From: Lachnospiraceae bacterium
GTDB taxonomy: Bacteria > Bacillota_A > Clostridia > Lachnospirales > Lachnospiraceae
Direction of reading: 5' to 3'
DNA: 5,295 nt
Assembly (NCBI GenBank): GCA_024699595.1
Contig: JAILPG010000253.1
Location: 1 to 5,295 of the forward strand
How positions within the stretch are numbered: the stretch's first letter is position 1; every line of letters starts with the position of its first letter. This document shows positions 1-4,885 of this stretch, piece by piece. Below the pieces are notes generated by a model. That model saw only the letters and a program-made list of their open reading frames with translations, did no database searches and was not told the origin of the DNA. The translations under genes and the position numbers were made by a program.

Positions 1-242
1 CGAGACTTCGGGTTATAATCTGGAAACAGTGGAAAGTGCCAAAGAAACGCCAATGGGGTTTGCAGAAACTTGGCGTGAATAAAGACCTTGCGCGGCTTAC
101 GTCGTATTGCGGTGACCGCTACCAATGGGTTGTCACCAAAACGTGCGTCAGCAGGGCAATCTCCAAAGAAGTTCTCGCTAAAGCGGGGCTTGTCTGTTGT
201 CTCGATTACTACAATGAGCGTCACGCTTTGAAGTTATGTTGA
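1..242 (+). CDS. ltrA: Group II intron reverse transcriptase/maturase, C-terminal fragment
   Basis: Partial gene, open at the left edge: codons are in phase from base 3, giving 79 residues before TGA at 240-242. The visible part opens with RVIIWKQWK (from about base 9), followed by a KRQWGLQKLG segment and ending in LDYYNERHALKLC. These are typical of the end of the maturase (X) domain and the short DNA-binding tail of LtrA-like proteins. The protein binds its own intron RNA, helps it splice, and reverse-transcribes it into DNA target sites. No HNH endonuclease domain follows, so it belongs with the endonuclease-lacking intron classes. The GTG at 36 is an internal codon and not the start, since the homologous reading frame continues upstream without a stop. 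Reverse transcriptase motifs, including YxDD, lie outside the window, so activity cannot be judged. The symbol is used in the generic sense. Confidence 0.92.
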   Translation, partial: RLRVIIWKQWKVPKKRQWGLQKLGVNKDLARLTSYCGDRYQWVVTKTCVSRAISKEVLAKAGLVCCLDYYNERHALKLC

Positions 243-306
243 ACCGCCGTATGCCGAACGGCACGTACGGTGGTGTGAGAGGGCGGTTAAATCCGCCCTA
301 CTCGAT
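243..306 (+). ncRNA. Group II intron domains V and VI
   Basis: Domain V: bases 243-251 pair with 266-274 (including one G-U), a two-base bulge falls around 263-264, and an upper stem 253-255/260-262 closes a GAAC loop at 256-259. The lower strand reads CCGCCGTATG against CGTACGGTGG, so the catalytic triad position reads CGC rather than the commoner AGC. Domain VI: GAG 277-279 pairs with CTC 301-303 and AGGGCGG 280-286 with CCGCCCT 293-299, around a TTAAAT loop, leaving A300 unpaired on the 3' strand as the branch-point nucleophile. Pairings were made by eye. The compact DV-DVI order right after the maturase stop, and the intact helices, suggest that the ribozyme 3' end is functional. Confidence 0.85.
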
Positions 307-369
307 TATAAAGCTGTACAGGACACTCTATTGACCGTTATGGTCGAAACAATAAAGAGGATAAACATT

Positions 370-528
370 ATGAAAAAGAGGGTTGGAAAAGCCGGCATAG
401 CACTGATATTCGGGGCACTTTCTGCAATATTCGGTTTTGTGATAGGTTCCGCCGTAAAAGATCAGACGTTAGACATAACGAAATTAAGAAGAGACGATGG
501 ACACAAAGAAGATAATAAACCAGCTTGA
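370..528 (+). CDS. Small single-span membrane protein, unrecognised
   Basis: A 52-residue protein that I do not recognise. It starts MKKRVGKAG, then has a hydrophobic, Gly/Ala-rich stretch (about residues 8-28, IALIFGALSAIFGFVIG) that should form one membrane span or an uncleaved signal anchor. The rest is a charged tail rich in Asp, Lys and Arg. The positive N-terminus followed by the span predicts the tail outside the cell under the positive-inside rule, though the tail is also charged. ATG at 370 is chosen because a purine-rich site (AAAGAGG, 354-360) lies 9 bases upstream; an in-frame TTG at 331 has no such site. The frame is open back to the intron end, so this could instead be the 3' exon of a longer interrupted gene. 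It overlaps the next gene by 32 bases in another frame, which suggests coupled translation. Confidence 0.55.
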   Translation: MKKRVGKAGIALIFGALSAIFGFVIGSAVKDQTLDITKLRRDDGHKEDNKPA

Positions 529-742
529 CGATATATACGGGAAAGGCAGGGGCTTTGAGATCTACACCAACATCATGCCCGGGATCCTTGCCGACTTTGA
601 GAAGATGGTAAAGAAATCCACGGCTTGTGCCAGGACATCCGAACAGTACCGGACGGAAGATGGAAGAGCAGTGTTTACAGTTACAGGATCAAAGAACAAA
701 AATGGAACAACGGATATGTCTATAGAGGTGATCGGGCTCTAA
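497..742 (+). CDS. Hypothetical 81-residue soluble protein
   Basis: Not recognised. The 81-residue product has no membrane segment or signal peptide. The N-terminal half is mixed helical in character (KKIINQLDDIYG, then ILADFEKMVKK). The second half (from about residue 50) alternates hydrophobic and polar residues as in a beta hairpin (GRAVFTVTGSKNKNGTTDMSIEVIGL). One cysteine is present. The start is ATG at 497, preceded by AAGAAGAGA (487-495), a usable but imperfect ribosome binding site lying inside the upstream gene. Translation is therefore probably coupled to that gene, and the two may act together. The composition and codon choice resemble the neighbouring genes. No catalytic motif is visible, and no function is assigned. 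Confidence 0.6.
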   Translation: MDTKKIINQLDDIYGKGRGFEIYTNIMPGILADFEKMVKKSTACARTSEQYRTEDGRAVFTVTGSKNKNGTTDMSIEVIGL

Positions 743-745
743 CAT

Positions 746-792
746 ACGGACAGAATAGGGACAAACGAGTCAAATAACGGACGAAATAGGGA
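746..792 (+). repeat. Near-perfect 16-bp direct repeat in spacer
   Basis: ACGGACAGAATAGGGA (746-761) recurs as ACGGACGAAATAGGGA (777-792). The two match at 14 of 16 positions, differing only by an AG/GA swap in the middle, and start 31 bases apart, about three helical turns. The pair lies in the 89-bp gap between the hypothetical gene and the VOC gene. Two same-face copies just upstream of a gene could be binding sites for a regulator, or a degenerate dispersed repeat. Neither role is shown by the sequence. Confidence 0.6.
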
Positions 793-831
793 GATCCCCC
801 AAAACCGACCGGAACGGTCAACGAGGGCGAA

Positions 832-1194
832 ATGAAGCTGAAGAACGTACTCATAGTCACAAAAGATATCGAAAGGTCGAAGAAATTCTACCATTATGTC
901 TTCGGTCTGGATGTGATCCTTGATAACGACGGCAATATGATCCTGACCGAAGGACTTGTCCTTCAGGACGAAGCGATCTGGCGGAAGTTTATCGAAAAAG
1001 ATGTCATACAGAAAAACAATGCCACGGAGCTCTATTTCGAGGAGAAAGATATAGAGGGCTTTGTCGAAAAGCTCGAGAAGCTCTATCCGGACATCGAATA
1101 CGTAAACAAGCTCATGACACACTCATGGGGCCAAAAGGTGGTAAGGTTCTATGACCCTGACGGGAACCTTATCGAAGTCGGCACCCCGATGTAG
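832..1194 (+). CDS. VOC-fold (glyoxalase/bleomycin resistance-like) protein
   Basis: A 120-residue single-module member of the vicinal oxygen chelate superfamily, which normally dimerises to form a metal site for glyoxalase, dioxygenase or drug-binding roles. Seen in the sequence: the first beta-alpha unit KNVLIVTKDIERSKKFYHYVFGLDV (about 4-28), a second unit from residue 65 (TELYFEEKDIEGFVEKL), and the closing FYDPDGNLIEVGTP signature (106-119). The conserved first-strand metal His is Asn5 here, while Glu66 and Glu115 occupy other usual ligand positions, so glyoxalase I activity is doubtful. Substrate unknown. GAGGG at 823-827 is the ribosome binding site, only 4-5 bases from ATG, and the length is normal for the family. 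The 82-bp gap to the next gene leaves it unclear whether it shares that operon. Confidence 0.93.
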   Translation: MKLKNVLIVTKDIERSKKFYHYVFGLDVILDNDGNMILTEGLVLQDEAIWRKFIEKDVIQKNNATELYFEEKDIEGFVEKLEKLYPDIEYVNKLMTHSWGQKVVRFYDPDGNLIEVGTPM

Positions 1195-1276
1195 ATATCC
1201 GTAAAACTCGCGCAGAGGGGCCGTATTCCGATTTTTGAATTAATACATAGGAATTACAGGGCTGGAGGAATTTAGC

Positions 1277-2167
1277 ATGAATCTGATCATATACGGAATG
1301 ATAATATGCGGGATCGTCATCATGGTCACGAATATCTGCCGGTTTAATCATTTTATCAAAGGATCAAAAGATGTGTTTTCGGCCGGCACAAAAAAAGAGA
1401 AGGCATGGGAATATATGGCACTTTCGCTTCTTGTCTTCTTCCTTATCGGCTATATCCTTGTGGCTATATTCGGAACGCCTGATCTTGTGATCGCCGGGAT
1501 CCTGTTCGGCGGAAGTGTTTTTGTCGCGATAGTGCTCAGCCTTATATTTAACCTGATAGACACGATCAAGGAAAATGCGCTTAATATTGCTGAAACGCTG
1601 ATAAGCGTTGTTGATGCGAGGGATCCGAACCTTCGCGGTCACAGCAGATACGTACAGAACGTTACTATGGTGCTCTATGATCACCTTCCCGAGGATAAAA
1701 AGGAGGGCATCAACAGGGTCAGCCTTGAATTCGGAGCGCTCATGCATGACGTCGGTAAGTTGGGCATTCCGGAGGAGATACTTAACAAGCCGGGTCCGCT
1801 TGATGATCAGGAGTGGGAAATAATGAGGAATCATCCGAGGCTCAGTTGCAAGATCATGCAGCCACTCAAATCTCTTCGGGAGATATTACCATGGGTAGAA
1901 TATCATCACGAACGTATCGATGGAAAGGGCTATTATGGGCTGAAGGAACAGGATATCCCGTATGCATCAAAGATAATAGCTGTTGCAGATACTTTTTCGG
2001 CGATAACGATGAAACGTTCATATAAGCCGCCCAGGGCCTATGAAGAGGCTATAGAGGTTATGAAAGATGCAGCCGGAACACAGCTTGATAAAGAACTTAT
2101 GGAAGTGTTCGCAAGTATTCCGAAGTATGATCTTTTGTCATGTGTTCCCGAGGGAGTGGAAGTTTAA
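1277..2167 (+). CDS. Membrane-anchored HD-GYP domain protein (c-di-GMP phosphodiesterase-like)
   Basis: A 296-residue protein with an N-terminal membrane part (spans at about 1-20, 47-67 and 70-94) joined directly to an HD-GYP domain (about 100-285). The family hydrolyses cyclic di-GMP and related dinucleotides, lowering the biofilm/sessile signal. The metal and catalytic set is complete by eye: H122, the H157-D158 pair with K161 (HDVGK), H186, H210-H211-E212, D215 and D238. The signature reads HHERIDGKGYYGL, so the final Pro of GYP is Tyr220. The proline is implicated in recognition and GGDEF interaction rather than chemistry, so activity may persist, perhaps with altered specificity. No PAS, response-regulator or GGDEF domain is attached, so signal input would come from the membrane segment or a partner. 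GGAGG (1264-1268) sits 8 bases before ATG. Probably the first gene of the downstream operon, although no clear promoter is seen at 1195-1276. Confidence 0.95.
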   Translation: MNLIIYGMIICGIVIMVTNICRFNHFIKGSKDVFSAGTKKEKAWEYMALSLLVFFLIGYILVAIFGTPDLVIAGILFGGSVFVAIVLSLIFNLIDTIKENALNIAETLISVVDARDPNLRGHSRYVQNVTMVLYDHLPEDKKEGINRVSLEFGALMHDVGKLGIPEEILNKPGPLDDQEWEIMRNHPRLSCKIMQPLKSLREILPWVEYHHERIDGKGYYGLKEQDIPYASKIIAVADTFSAITMKRSYKPPRAYEEAIEVMKDAAGTQLDKELMEVFASIPKYDLLSCVPEGVEV

Positions 2168-2169
2168 AA

Positions 2170-2685
2170 ATGGAAAAACTCATATGGATCTTCCCGGTCC
2201 TGTTCATCTTTCACGACATGGAAGAGGTCATCTGGCTTCCCGGGTTTATCGAGAAGAACCGCGAGGACATCATAAAACGCTATCCGATAGCAGAAAAACT
2301 GCTTTCGGTATACAAAAAAGTGATGACGACGCAGGCTTTTGCACTTGCAGTATATGAGGAACTTATCGTTCTCATGACCATATGTGCACTTGTTGAGATC
2401 ACAAAAGCGGAGTTTATAATGGGCATCTGGTATGGTGCCCTTATCGGGTTTACCGCGCATCTGGTGATGCATATACTGCAGTCCATAGCGATAAAACGAT
2501 ATATCCCGTCGCTTGTAACCTCGATACTGACGCTTCCGCCAAGCATCATGCTTCTTATCCATACAAAGTGGAATATGGGTGTATCCGCCGTGATCGGAAC
2601 GATCATTGGCATCGTGGGTGTGGCGGCAAACCTGAAACAGGCTCATATGCTGATGAACCGGTATATGGAAAGGAGACATGAATAG
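2170..2685 (+). CDS. HXXEE domain integral membrane protein
   Basis: A 171-residue membrane protein of the HXXEE family, named for the motif found here as HDMEE (H15, E18, E19) at the end of the first hydrophobic segment, followed by the usual WLPGF-like stretch. Further spans lie at about 57-77 (with Y62-E63-E64), 82-106 (with H97 and H101, AHLVMHILQS), 113-131 and 136-155. The clustered His and Glu residues facing the membrane suggest a metal or catalytic site, but the family function is not established to my knowledge. ATG at 2170 lies 2 bases after the HD-GYP stop, with its ribosome binding site (GAGGGAG) inside that gene's last codons, indicating translational coupling. The TAG stop (2683-2685) overlaps the next possible GTG start by one base. 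A GTG start at 2140 would add ten residues inside the upstream gene and is less likely. Confidence 0.9.
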   Translation: MEKLIWIFPVLFIFHDMEEVIWLPGFIEKNREDIIKRYPIAEKLLSVYKKVMTTQAFALAVYEELIVLMTICALVEITKAEFIMGIWYGALIGFTAHLVMHILQSIAIKRYIPSLVTSILTLPPSIMLLIHTKWNMGVSAVIGTIIGIVGVAANLKQAHMLMNRYMERRHE

Positions 2686-2839
2686 TGGAATTATCGTTTT
2701 TATACGGGATACCAAGAACAGAACTGCTGGATACTTTCTTTCTGATGGTCACAAATATAGCGGGATCATACCGGGGATCGCTGCGGATAAGATCTGCGAC
2801 ATCCTGGTAAAAAGAATGAAAACGGCAGAAGAGGAGTGA
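2685..2839 (+). pseudogene. Probable PAP2-family phosphatase remnant with internal deletion
   Basis: Two short pieces in different frames look like the two ends of one membrane phosphatase. From GTG 2685, with AAGGAGA (2670-2676) at an ideal 8-base spacing, the frame reads VELSFLYGIPRTELLDTFF and then LMVTNIAGSY. This resembles the start of PAP2 (type 2 phosphatidic acid phosphatase-like) proteins, but it turns into a poor-quality tail and stops at 2808-2810. In the +2 frame, residues from about 2762 on (GIIPGIAADKICDILVKR) resemble a PAP2 C-terminal helix and stop at 2837-2839. The entire catalytic centre (KxxxxxxRP, PSGH, SRxxxxxHxxxD) is absent. The junction (about 2757-2775) contains a short GGGATC repeat, suiting a deletion by slippage. 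The family call is from memory of the termini only. Alternatives are an intact 53-codon ORF from ATG 2678 (Shine-Dalgarno only 2 bases away) or a 41-codon ORF from 2685. Confidence 0.5.
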
Positions 2840-2845
2840 CAAATA

Positions 2846-3262
2846 TTGAGAATTGCGGTAAGCGCATGCCTTCTCGGAGATAACTGCAAATACAACGGGG
2901 GAAATAATTACAGCGAAAAAGTGGCTGGATTTATCAAGGGACACGAAGTTATCCCTGTCTGTCCGGAAGTCATGGGAGGTCTGCCGACCCCCAGGGAGCC
3001 GTCTGAAATAGTAGATGGGATAGTCAGTCATAAGGACGGTAAAAGCGTTGATAAGGAATTCAGAAAAGGTGCCGAGATTGCATTAAAGAAAGTAAAAGAG
3101 AGCGGGGCAGAACTTGTGATCCTTCAGTCAAGGAGTCCATCCTGCGGGGTAAGATCGGTATATGACGGCACATTTTCTGGAACAATCATTCCCGGACAGG
3201 GCATATTTGCAAAGCTTTTGGCAGATAATAACATAAAAGTGCTGGATGTCTCCGAGCTGTGA
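2846..3262 (+). CDS. DUF523 family protein (TudS-like, probable Fe-S thiouracil desulfurase relative)
   Basis: A 138-residue cytoplasmic protein covering a complete DUF523 domain. Its signatures are VSACLLG with C8, NCKYNGG with C14, VCPEVMGGLPTPREP with C39, and QSRSPSCG with C100. A characterised family member, TudS, uses three conserved cysteines to hold a [4Fe-4S] cluster that removes sulfur from 2-thiouracil; C8, C39 and C100 fit these positions. The role is thus probably desulfuration or salvage of thiolated bases, by family inference. The start is TTG 2846: GAGGAG (2831-2836) stands 9 bases upstream, and the MRIAVSACLLG beginning is standard for the family, so no longer form is needed. 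The ribosome binding site lies in the final codons of the preceding remnant. No TudS-associated DUF1722 domain is fused. A gap of 22 bases separates it from the lipoprotein gene. Confidence 0.94.
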   Translation: MRIAVSACLLGDNCKYNGGNNYSEKVAGFIKGHEVIPVCPEVMGGLPTPREPSEIVDGIVSHKDGKSVDKEFRKGAEIALKKVKESGAELVILQSRSPSCGVRSVYDGTFSGTIIPGQGIFAKLLADNNIKVLDVSEL

Positions 3263-3284
3263 CCGGAAGAATAGGAGATGGAAG

Positions 3285-3692
3285 ATGAAAAAGAAGACAG
3301 CCATTTACTTGGGAATCGTGATCTTATCGTTTGTATTATGCGCATGTAAAGGAGGAGCAAAGCCCGCTGAGGATGCCCCTGCTCCTGAAGAACTCCTCGG
3401 AGGCTGGGAGATCACATCTCATGATGCAGAAGAGCTTCCCGAGGATGCACAGAAGGCATTTGACAAGGCAAAAGAGAAGCTGACTGACGGGGAATATACT
3501 CCGGTATCTCTTCTTGCAACACAGCTTGTGGCAGGAACCAATTACTGCATCCTCTGCCAGGTAACACCCTCTGATGCCGCATCCGAACAGAAATGGACGC
3601 TTGTCTACATATATGCTGACCTTCAGGGAAATGCCGAGATAATGAACACATATGATCTGTATATCGCGCAGCACAGCATGCCCAAAGAGTGA
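3285..3692 (+). CDS. Small lipoprotein with cystatin-like QxVxG motif
   Basis: A 135-residue predicted lipoprotein. KKK at 2-4, a hydrophobic core (about 6-18) and the lipobox L18-C19-A20-C21 predict cleavage before C21 and attachment to the outer face of the membrane. An Ala/Pro/Glu-rich linker follows. The folded part (about 38-130) begins GGW (39-41), has a helix (LPEDAQKAFDKAKEKL, 51-66), and then a strand with T79-Q80-L81-V82-A83-G84-T85-N86-Y87. The order GG, helix, QxVxGTNY is the layout of cystatins (cysteine protease inhibitors), in which QxVxG forms the first inhibitory hairpin. The cystatin second-hairpin PW motif is not evident, so inhibition is unproven; a cystatin-like fold used for other binding is possible. 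C88 and C91 lie just after the motif. AGGAG (3273-3277) sits 7 bases before ATG 3285, and the GTG upstream at 3246 is unlikely because it would bury the signal peptide. Confidence 0.87.
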   Translation: MKKKTAIYLGIVILSFVLCACKGGAKPAEDAPAPEELLGGWEITSHDAEELPEDAQKAFDKAKEKLTDGEYTPVSLLATQLVAGTNYCILCQVTPSDAASEQKWTLVYIYADLQGNAEIMNTYDLYIAQHSMPKE

Positions 3693-3698
3693 GATGAT

Positions 3699-4415
3699 AT
3701 GGAATTGAAACCTGAAAAAAATCTCTCTTATGGAAGGAATGGAAATGAAAAATATTATATTATCTGCGATAACCCTGATATCTGCCTGACAGCTGCCCGG
3801 ATATATGAAAAGCTTATCGAAGCATACGGAGAGCCCCGATGGTGGTCTGATGACCCATTTACGGTAATGTTTCAGGCTGTTCTTGTTCAGAACACTTCAT
3901 GGACGCTAGTTGAGAAAGTAACAGCGGATATTGGATCCGATCTTGATCCTAAAATATTAGCAGATAAAATGCCTTCGGAGATAGAGGCGATGATACGCGC
4001 TTGCGGCTGTTCCCGAAGGAAGGCGCAGACCATAATAGATCTTGCCATATGGCTTTCGGGATACGGGTACGACATTGAAAATACCCGGAACAGATCTACA
4101 AATGAGCTCCGCGATGAACTCCTTGGGATAAACGGGATAGGGGCAGAGACAGCCGATGCCATACTTGTATATGCCTTATGCCGCCCGTCCTTTATCGTCG
4201 ATGCTTACACAAGAAGATTCCTCAAGAGGCTCGGATATATGTTTGATAATGACGGGCAGATCAGGAGCTTCTTTGAGGATGACCTGTCAAAGGATTACAG
4301 GTTATATGGCCATCTTCACTGGCTGATACTTGATCACGGGATACAAAGATGTCAAAAGAGGCCGAAATGCAACGGATGCGTATTTGATGGTTGCAGGGAA
4401 AGAATACGAACATAG
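3699..4415 (+). CDS. Endonuclease III-like HhH-GPD DNA glycosylase with [4Fe-4S] motif
   Basis: A 238-residue base-excision repair glycosylase. The N-terminal region has DPFTVMFQAVLVQNTSWTLVEK (52-73), matching the first helices where Endo III has its QxT motif. A helix-hairpin-helix follows at 141-153 (LLGINGIGAETAD), and the GPD motif with catalytic Asp168 lies in FIVDAYTRRFLKRLG (165-179). C218-x5-C224-x2-C227-x4-C232 should bind a [4Fe-4S] cluster; this spacing is slightly shorter than the x6-x2-x5 of E. coli Nth. The hairpin position that holds the AP-lyase Lys in Nth is Glu150, so a monofunctional glycosylase (for example of the alkyl-purine, MagIII-like kind) is likelier than a bifunctional enzyme. 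Damage specificity cannot be read. ATG 3699 lies 6 bases after the lipoprotein stop with only a weak site (GAGTGAGATGAT), suggesting coupled translation. Confidence 0.93.
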   Translation: MELKPEKNLSYGRNGNEKYYIICDNPDICLTAARIYEKLIEAYGEPRWWSDDPFTVMFQAVLVQNTSWTLVEKVTADIGSDLDPKILADKMPSEIEAMIRACGCSRRKAQTIIDLAIWLSGYGYDIENTRNRSTNELRDELLGINGIGAETADAILVYALCRPSFIVDAYTRRFLKRLGYMFDNDGQIRSFFEDDLSKDYRLYGHLHWLILDHGIQRCQKRPKCNGCVFDGCRERIRT

Positions 4416-4440
4416 AGGGTTATAGAAAGAACAGGAACAT

Positions 4441-4836
4441 ATGTCAGTAATGCTTGTAACGTCCATATTGGCGGTAACCATGGCGCTTATCTGCTATTCG
4501 ATCGGCGTGTGGGCAGAACATAAGGCAAAGATGCTCAAATGGTGGCACTTTGCCTTTTTTGTCATTGGCTTTATCTGCGACTGTTCCGGAACAGCGGCCA
4601 TGTCTATGCTGGCCAGGGATGGCAATAAAACTTCGGATTCGGGCCTTATAAGCGCTCACGGGGTAATGGGGACACTTGCGATAGCCTTAATGCTCATACA
4701 CGTCATATGGGCCGTTATCGTGCTTATAAAGGACAGGCAGGAAGCAAAGGAGAGATTCCATAAGTTCAGCCTGGTCGTCTGGGCGATATGGCTTATCCCG
4801 TATCTTTTCGGCATGTTTGTGGGGATGGGAAGATGA
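4441..4836 (+). CDS. HsmA family four-helix membrane protein
   Basis: A 131-residue integral membrane protein with four predicted spans (about 4-24, 36-56, 72-95 and 109-129). It resembles the HsmA family (TIGR03987 type) in its YSIGVWAE segment (19-26), WHFAFFVIGFICDCSGT (35-51), SAHGVMGTLA (71-80), IHVIW (86-90) and RFHKFSLVVWAIWLIPY (105-121). In Clostridioides difficile, HsmA is half of a heme-sensing system and is reported to bind heme and protect against oxidative stress. H36, H73, H87 and H107 are candidate heme ligands here, by inference. The partner regulator HsmR (MarR type) is not in the window, so a heme role is less secure. AGGA (4433-4436) is a close-set ribosome binding site for ATG 4441, 25 bases after the glycosylase gene. 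Last gene of the co-directional cluster. Confidence 0.85.
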   Translation: MSVMLVTSILAVTMALICYSIGVWAEHKAKMLKWWHFAFFVIGFICDCSGTAAMSMLARDGNKTSDSGLISAHGVMGTLAIALMLIHVIWAVIVLIKDRQEAKERFHKFSLVVWAIWLIPYLFGMFVGMGR

Positions 4837-4851
4837 CAGGGATATTAATAC

Positions 4852-4879
4852 TTTTCATATGGCTGATTTTTGATATAAT
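4852..4879 (+). promoter_or_regulatory. Candidate extended -10 promoter, antisense to methyltransferase
   Basis: TGATATAAT (4871-4879) is a perfect extended -10 element (TGnTATAAT) for the housekeeping sigma factor. TTTTCA (4852-4857) lies 16 bases upstream as a partial -35 (four of six matches to TTGACA). Transcription would start near 4886, exactly at the 3' end of the convergent minus-strand methyltransferase gene, and would run antisense through it. No convincing plus-strand gene follows, so this would be a regulatory antisense RNA or a chance match in AT-rich sequence. Confidence 0.42.
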
Positions 4880-4885
4880 CGACGA

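Larger units (their letters stand above)
1..306 (+). mobile_element. Group II intron, 3' portion (5' part outside window)
   Basis: This is the 3' end of a bacterial group II intron, a self-splicing retroelement that moves by reverse transcription with its own encoded protein. Two independent signs agree: the C-terminus of a group II maturase (to 242), and immediately after it RNA able to fold into domain V (about 243-274) and domain VI (277-303). Domain VI carries an unpaired A at 300, the expected lariat branch point, which normally sits 7-8 nt from the 3' splice site. That places the intron end near 306, where the sequence finishes with AT, matching the usual terminal AY. The exact splice site is inferred. 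The 5' part, including domain I and its exon-binding sites, is beyond the left edge, so the target specificity and the 5' exon cannot be read. Confidence 0.87.

Noticed and set aside
13..20. TTATAAT promoter-like sequence near the left edge
   Set aside because: It falls inside the maturase coding frame (codons for V-I-I) and has no -35 partner visible in the window.
36..242. Treating GTG 36 as the start of a free-standing 68-residue gene
   Set aside because: The same frame is open to the window edge and reads RVIIWKQWK just upstream, a conserved part of the maturase, so 36 is internal.
807..819. GACCG-GAA-CGGTC hairpin as an intrinsic terminator
   Set aside because: The stem is only 5 bp and no run of T follows; it lies directly before the VOC ribosome binding site.
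739..1122. 127-residue minus-strand ORF opposite the VOC gene
   Set aside because: It is a shadow of the clearly conserved plus-strand VOC reading frame, with no recognisable motif.
1231..1250. TTGAAT and TAATAC as a promoter for the HD-GYP operon
   Set aside because: The two elements are adjacent, not spaced 16-18 bp apart, and no matching partner is found for either.
2164..2715. Long minus-strand ORF opposite the HXXEE gene
   Set aside because: It is composition-driven: rich in His, Arg and Tyr with no family signature, while the plus strand carries HDMEE and membrane spans.
3746..3762. AT-rich ATATTATATTATC stretch as an internal promoter
   Set aside because: It lies within the glycosylase coding sequence, shows no good -35, and is explained by codons for Y-Y-I-I.
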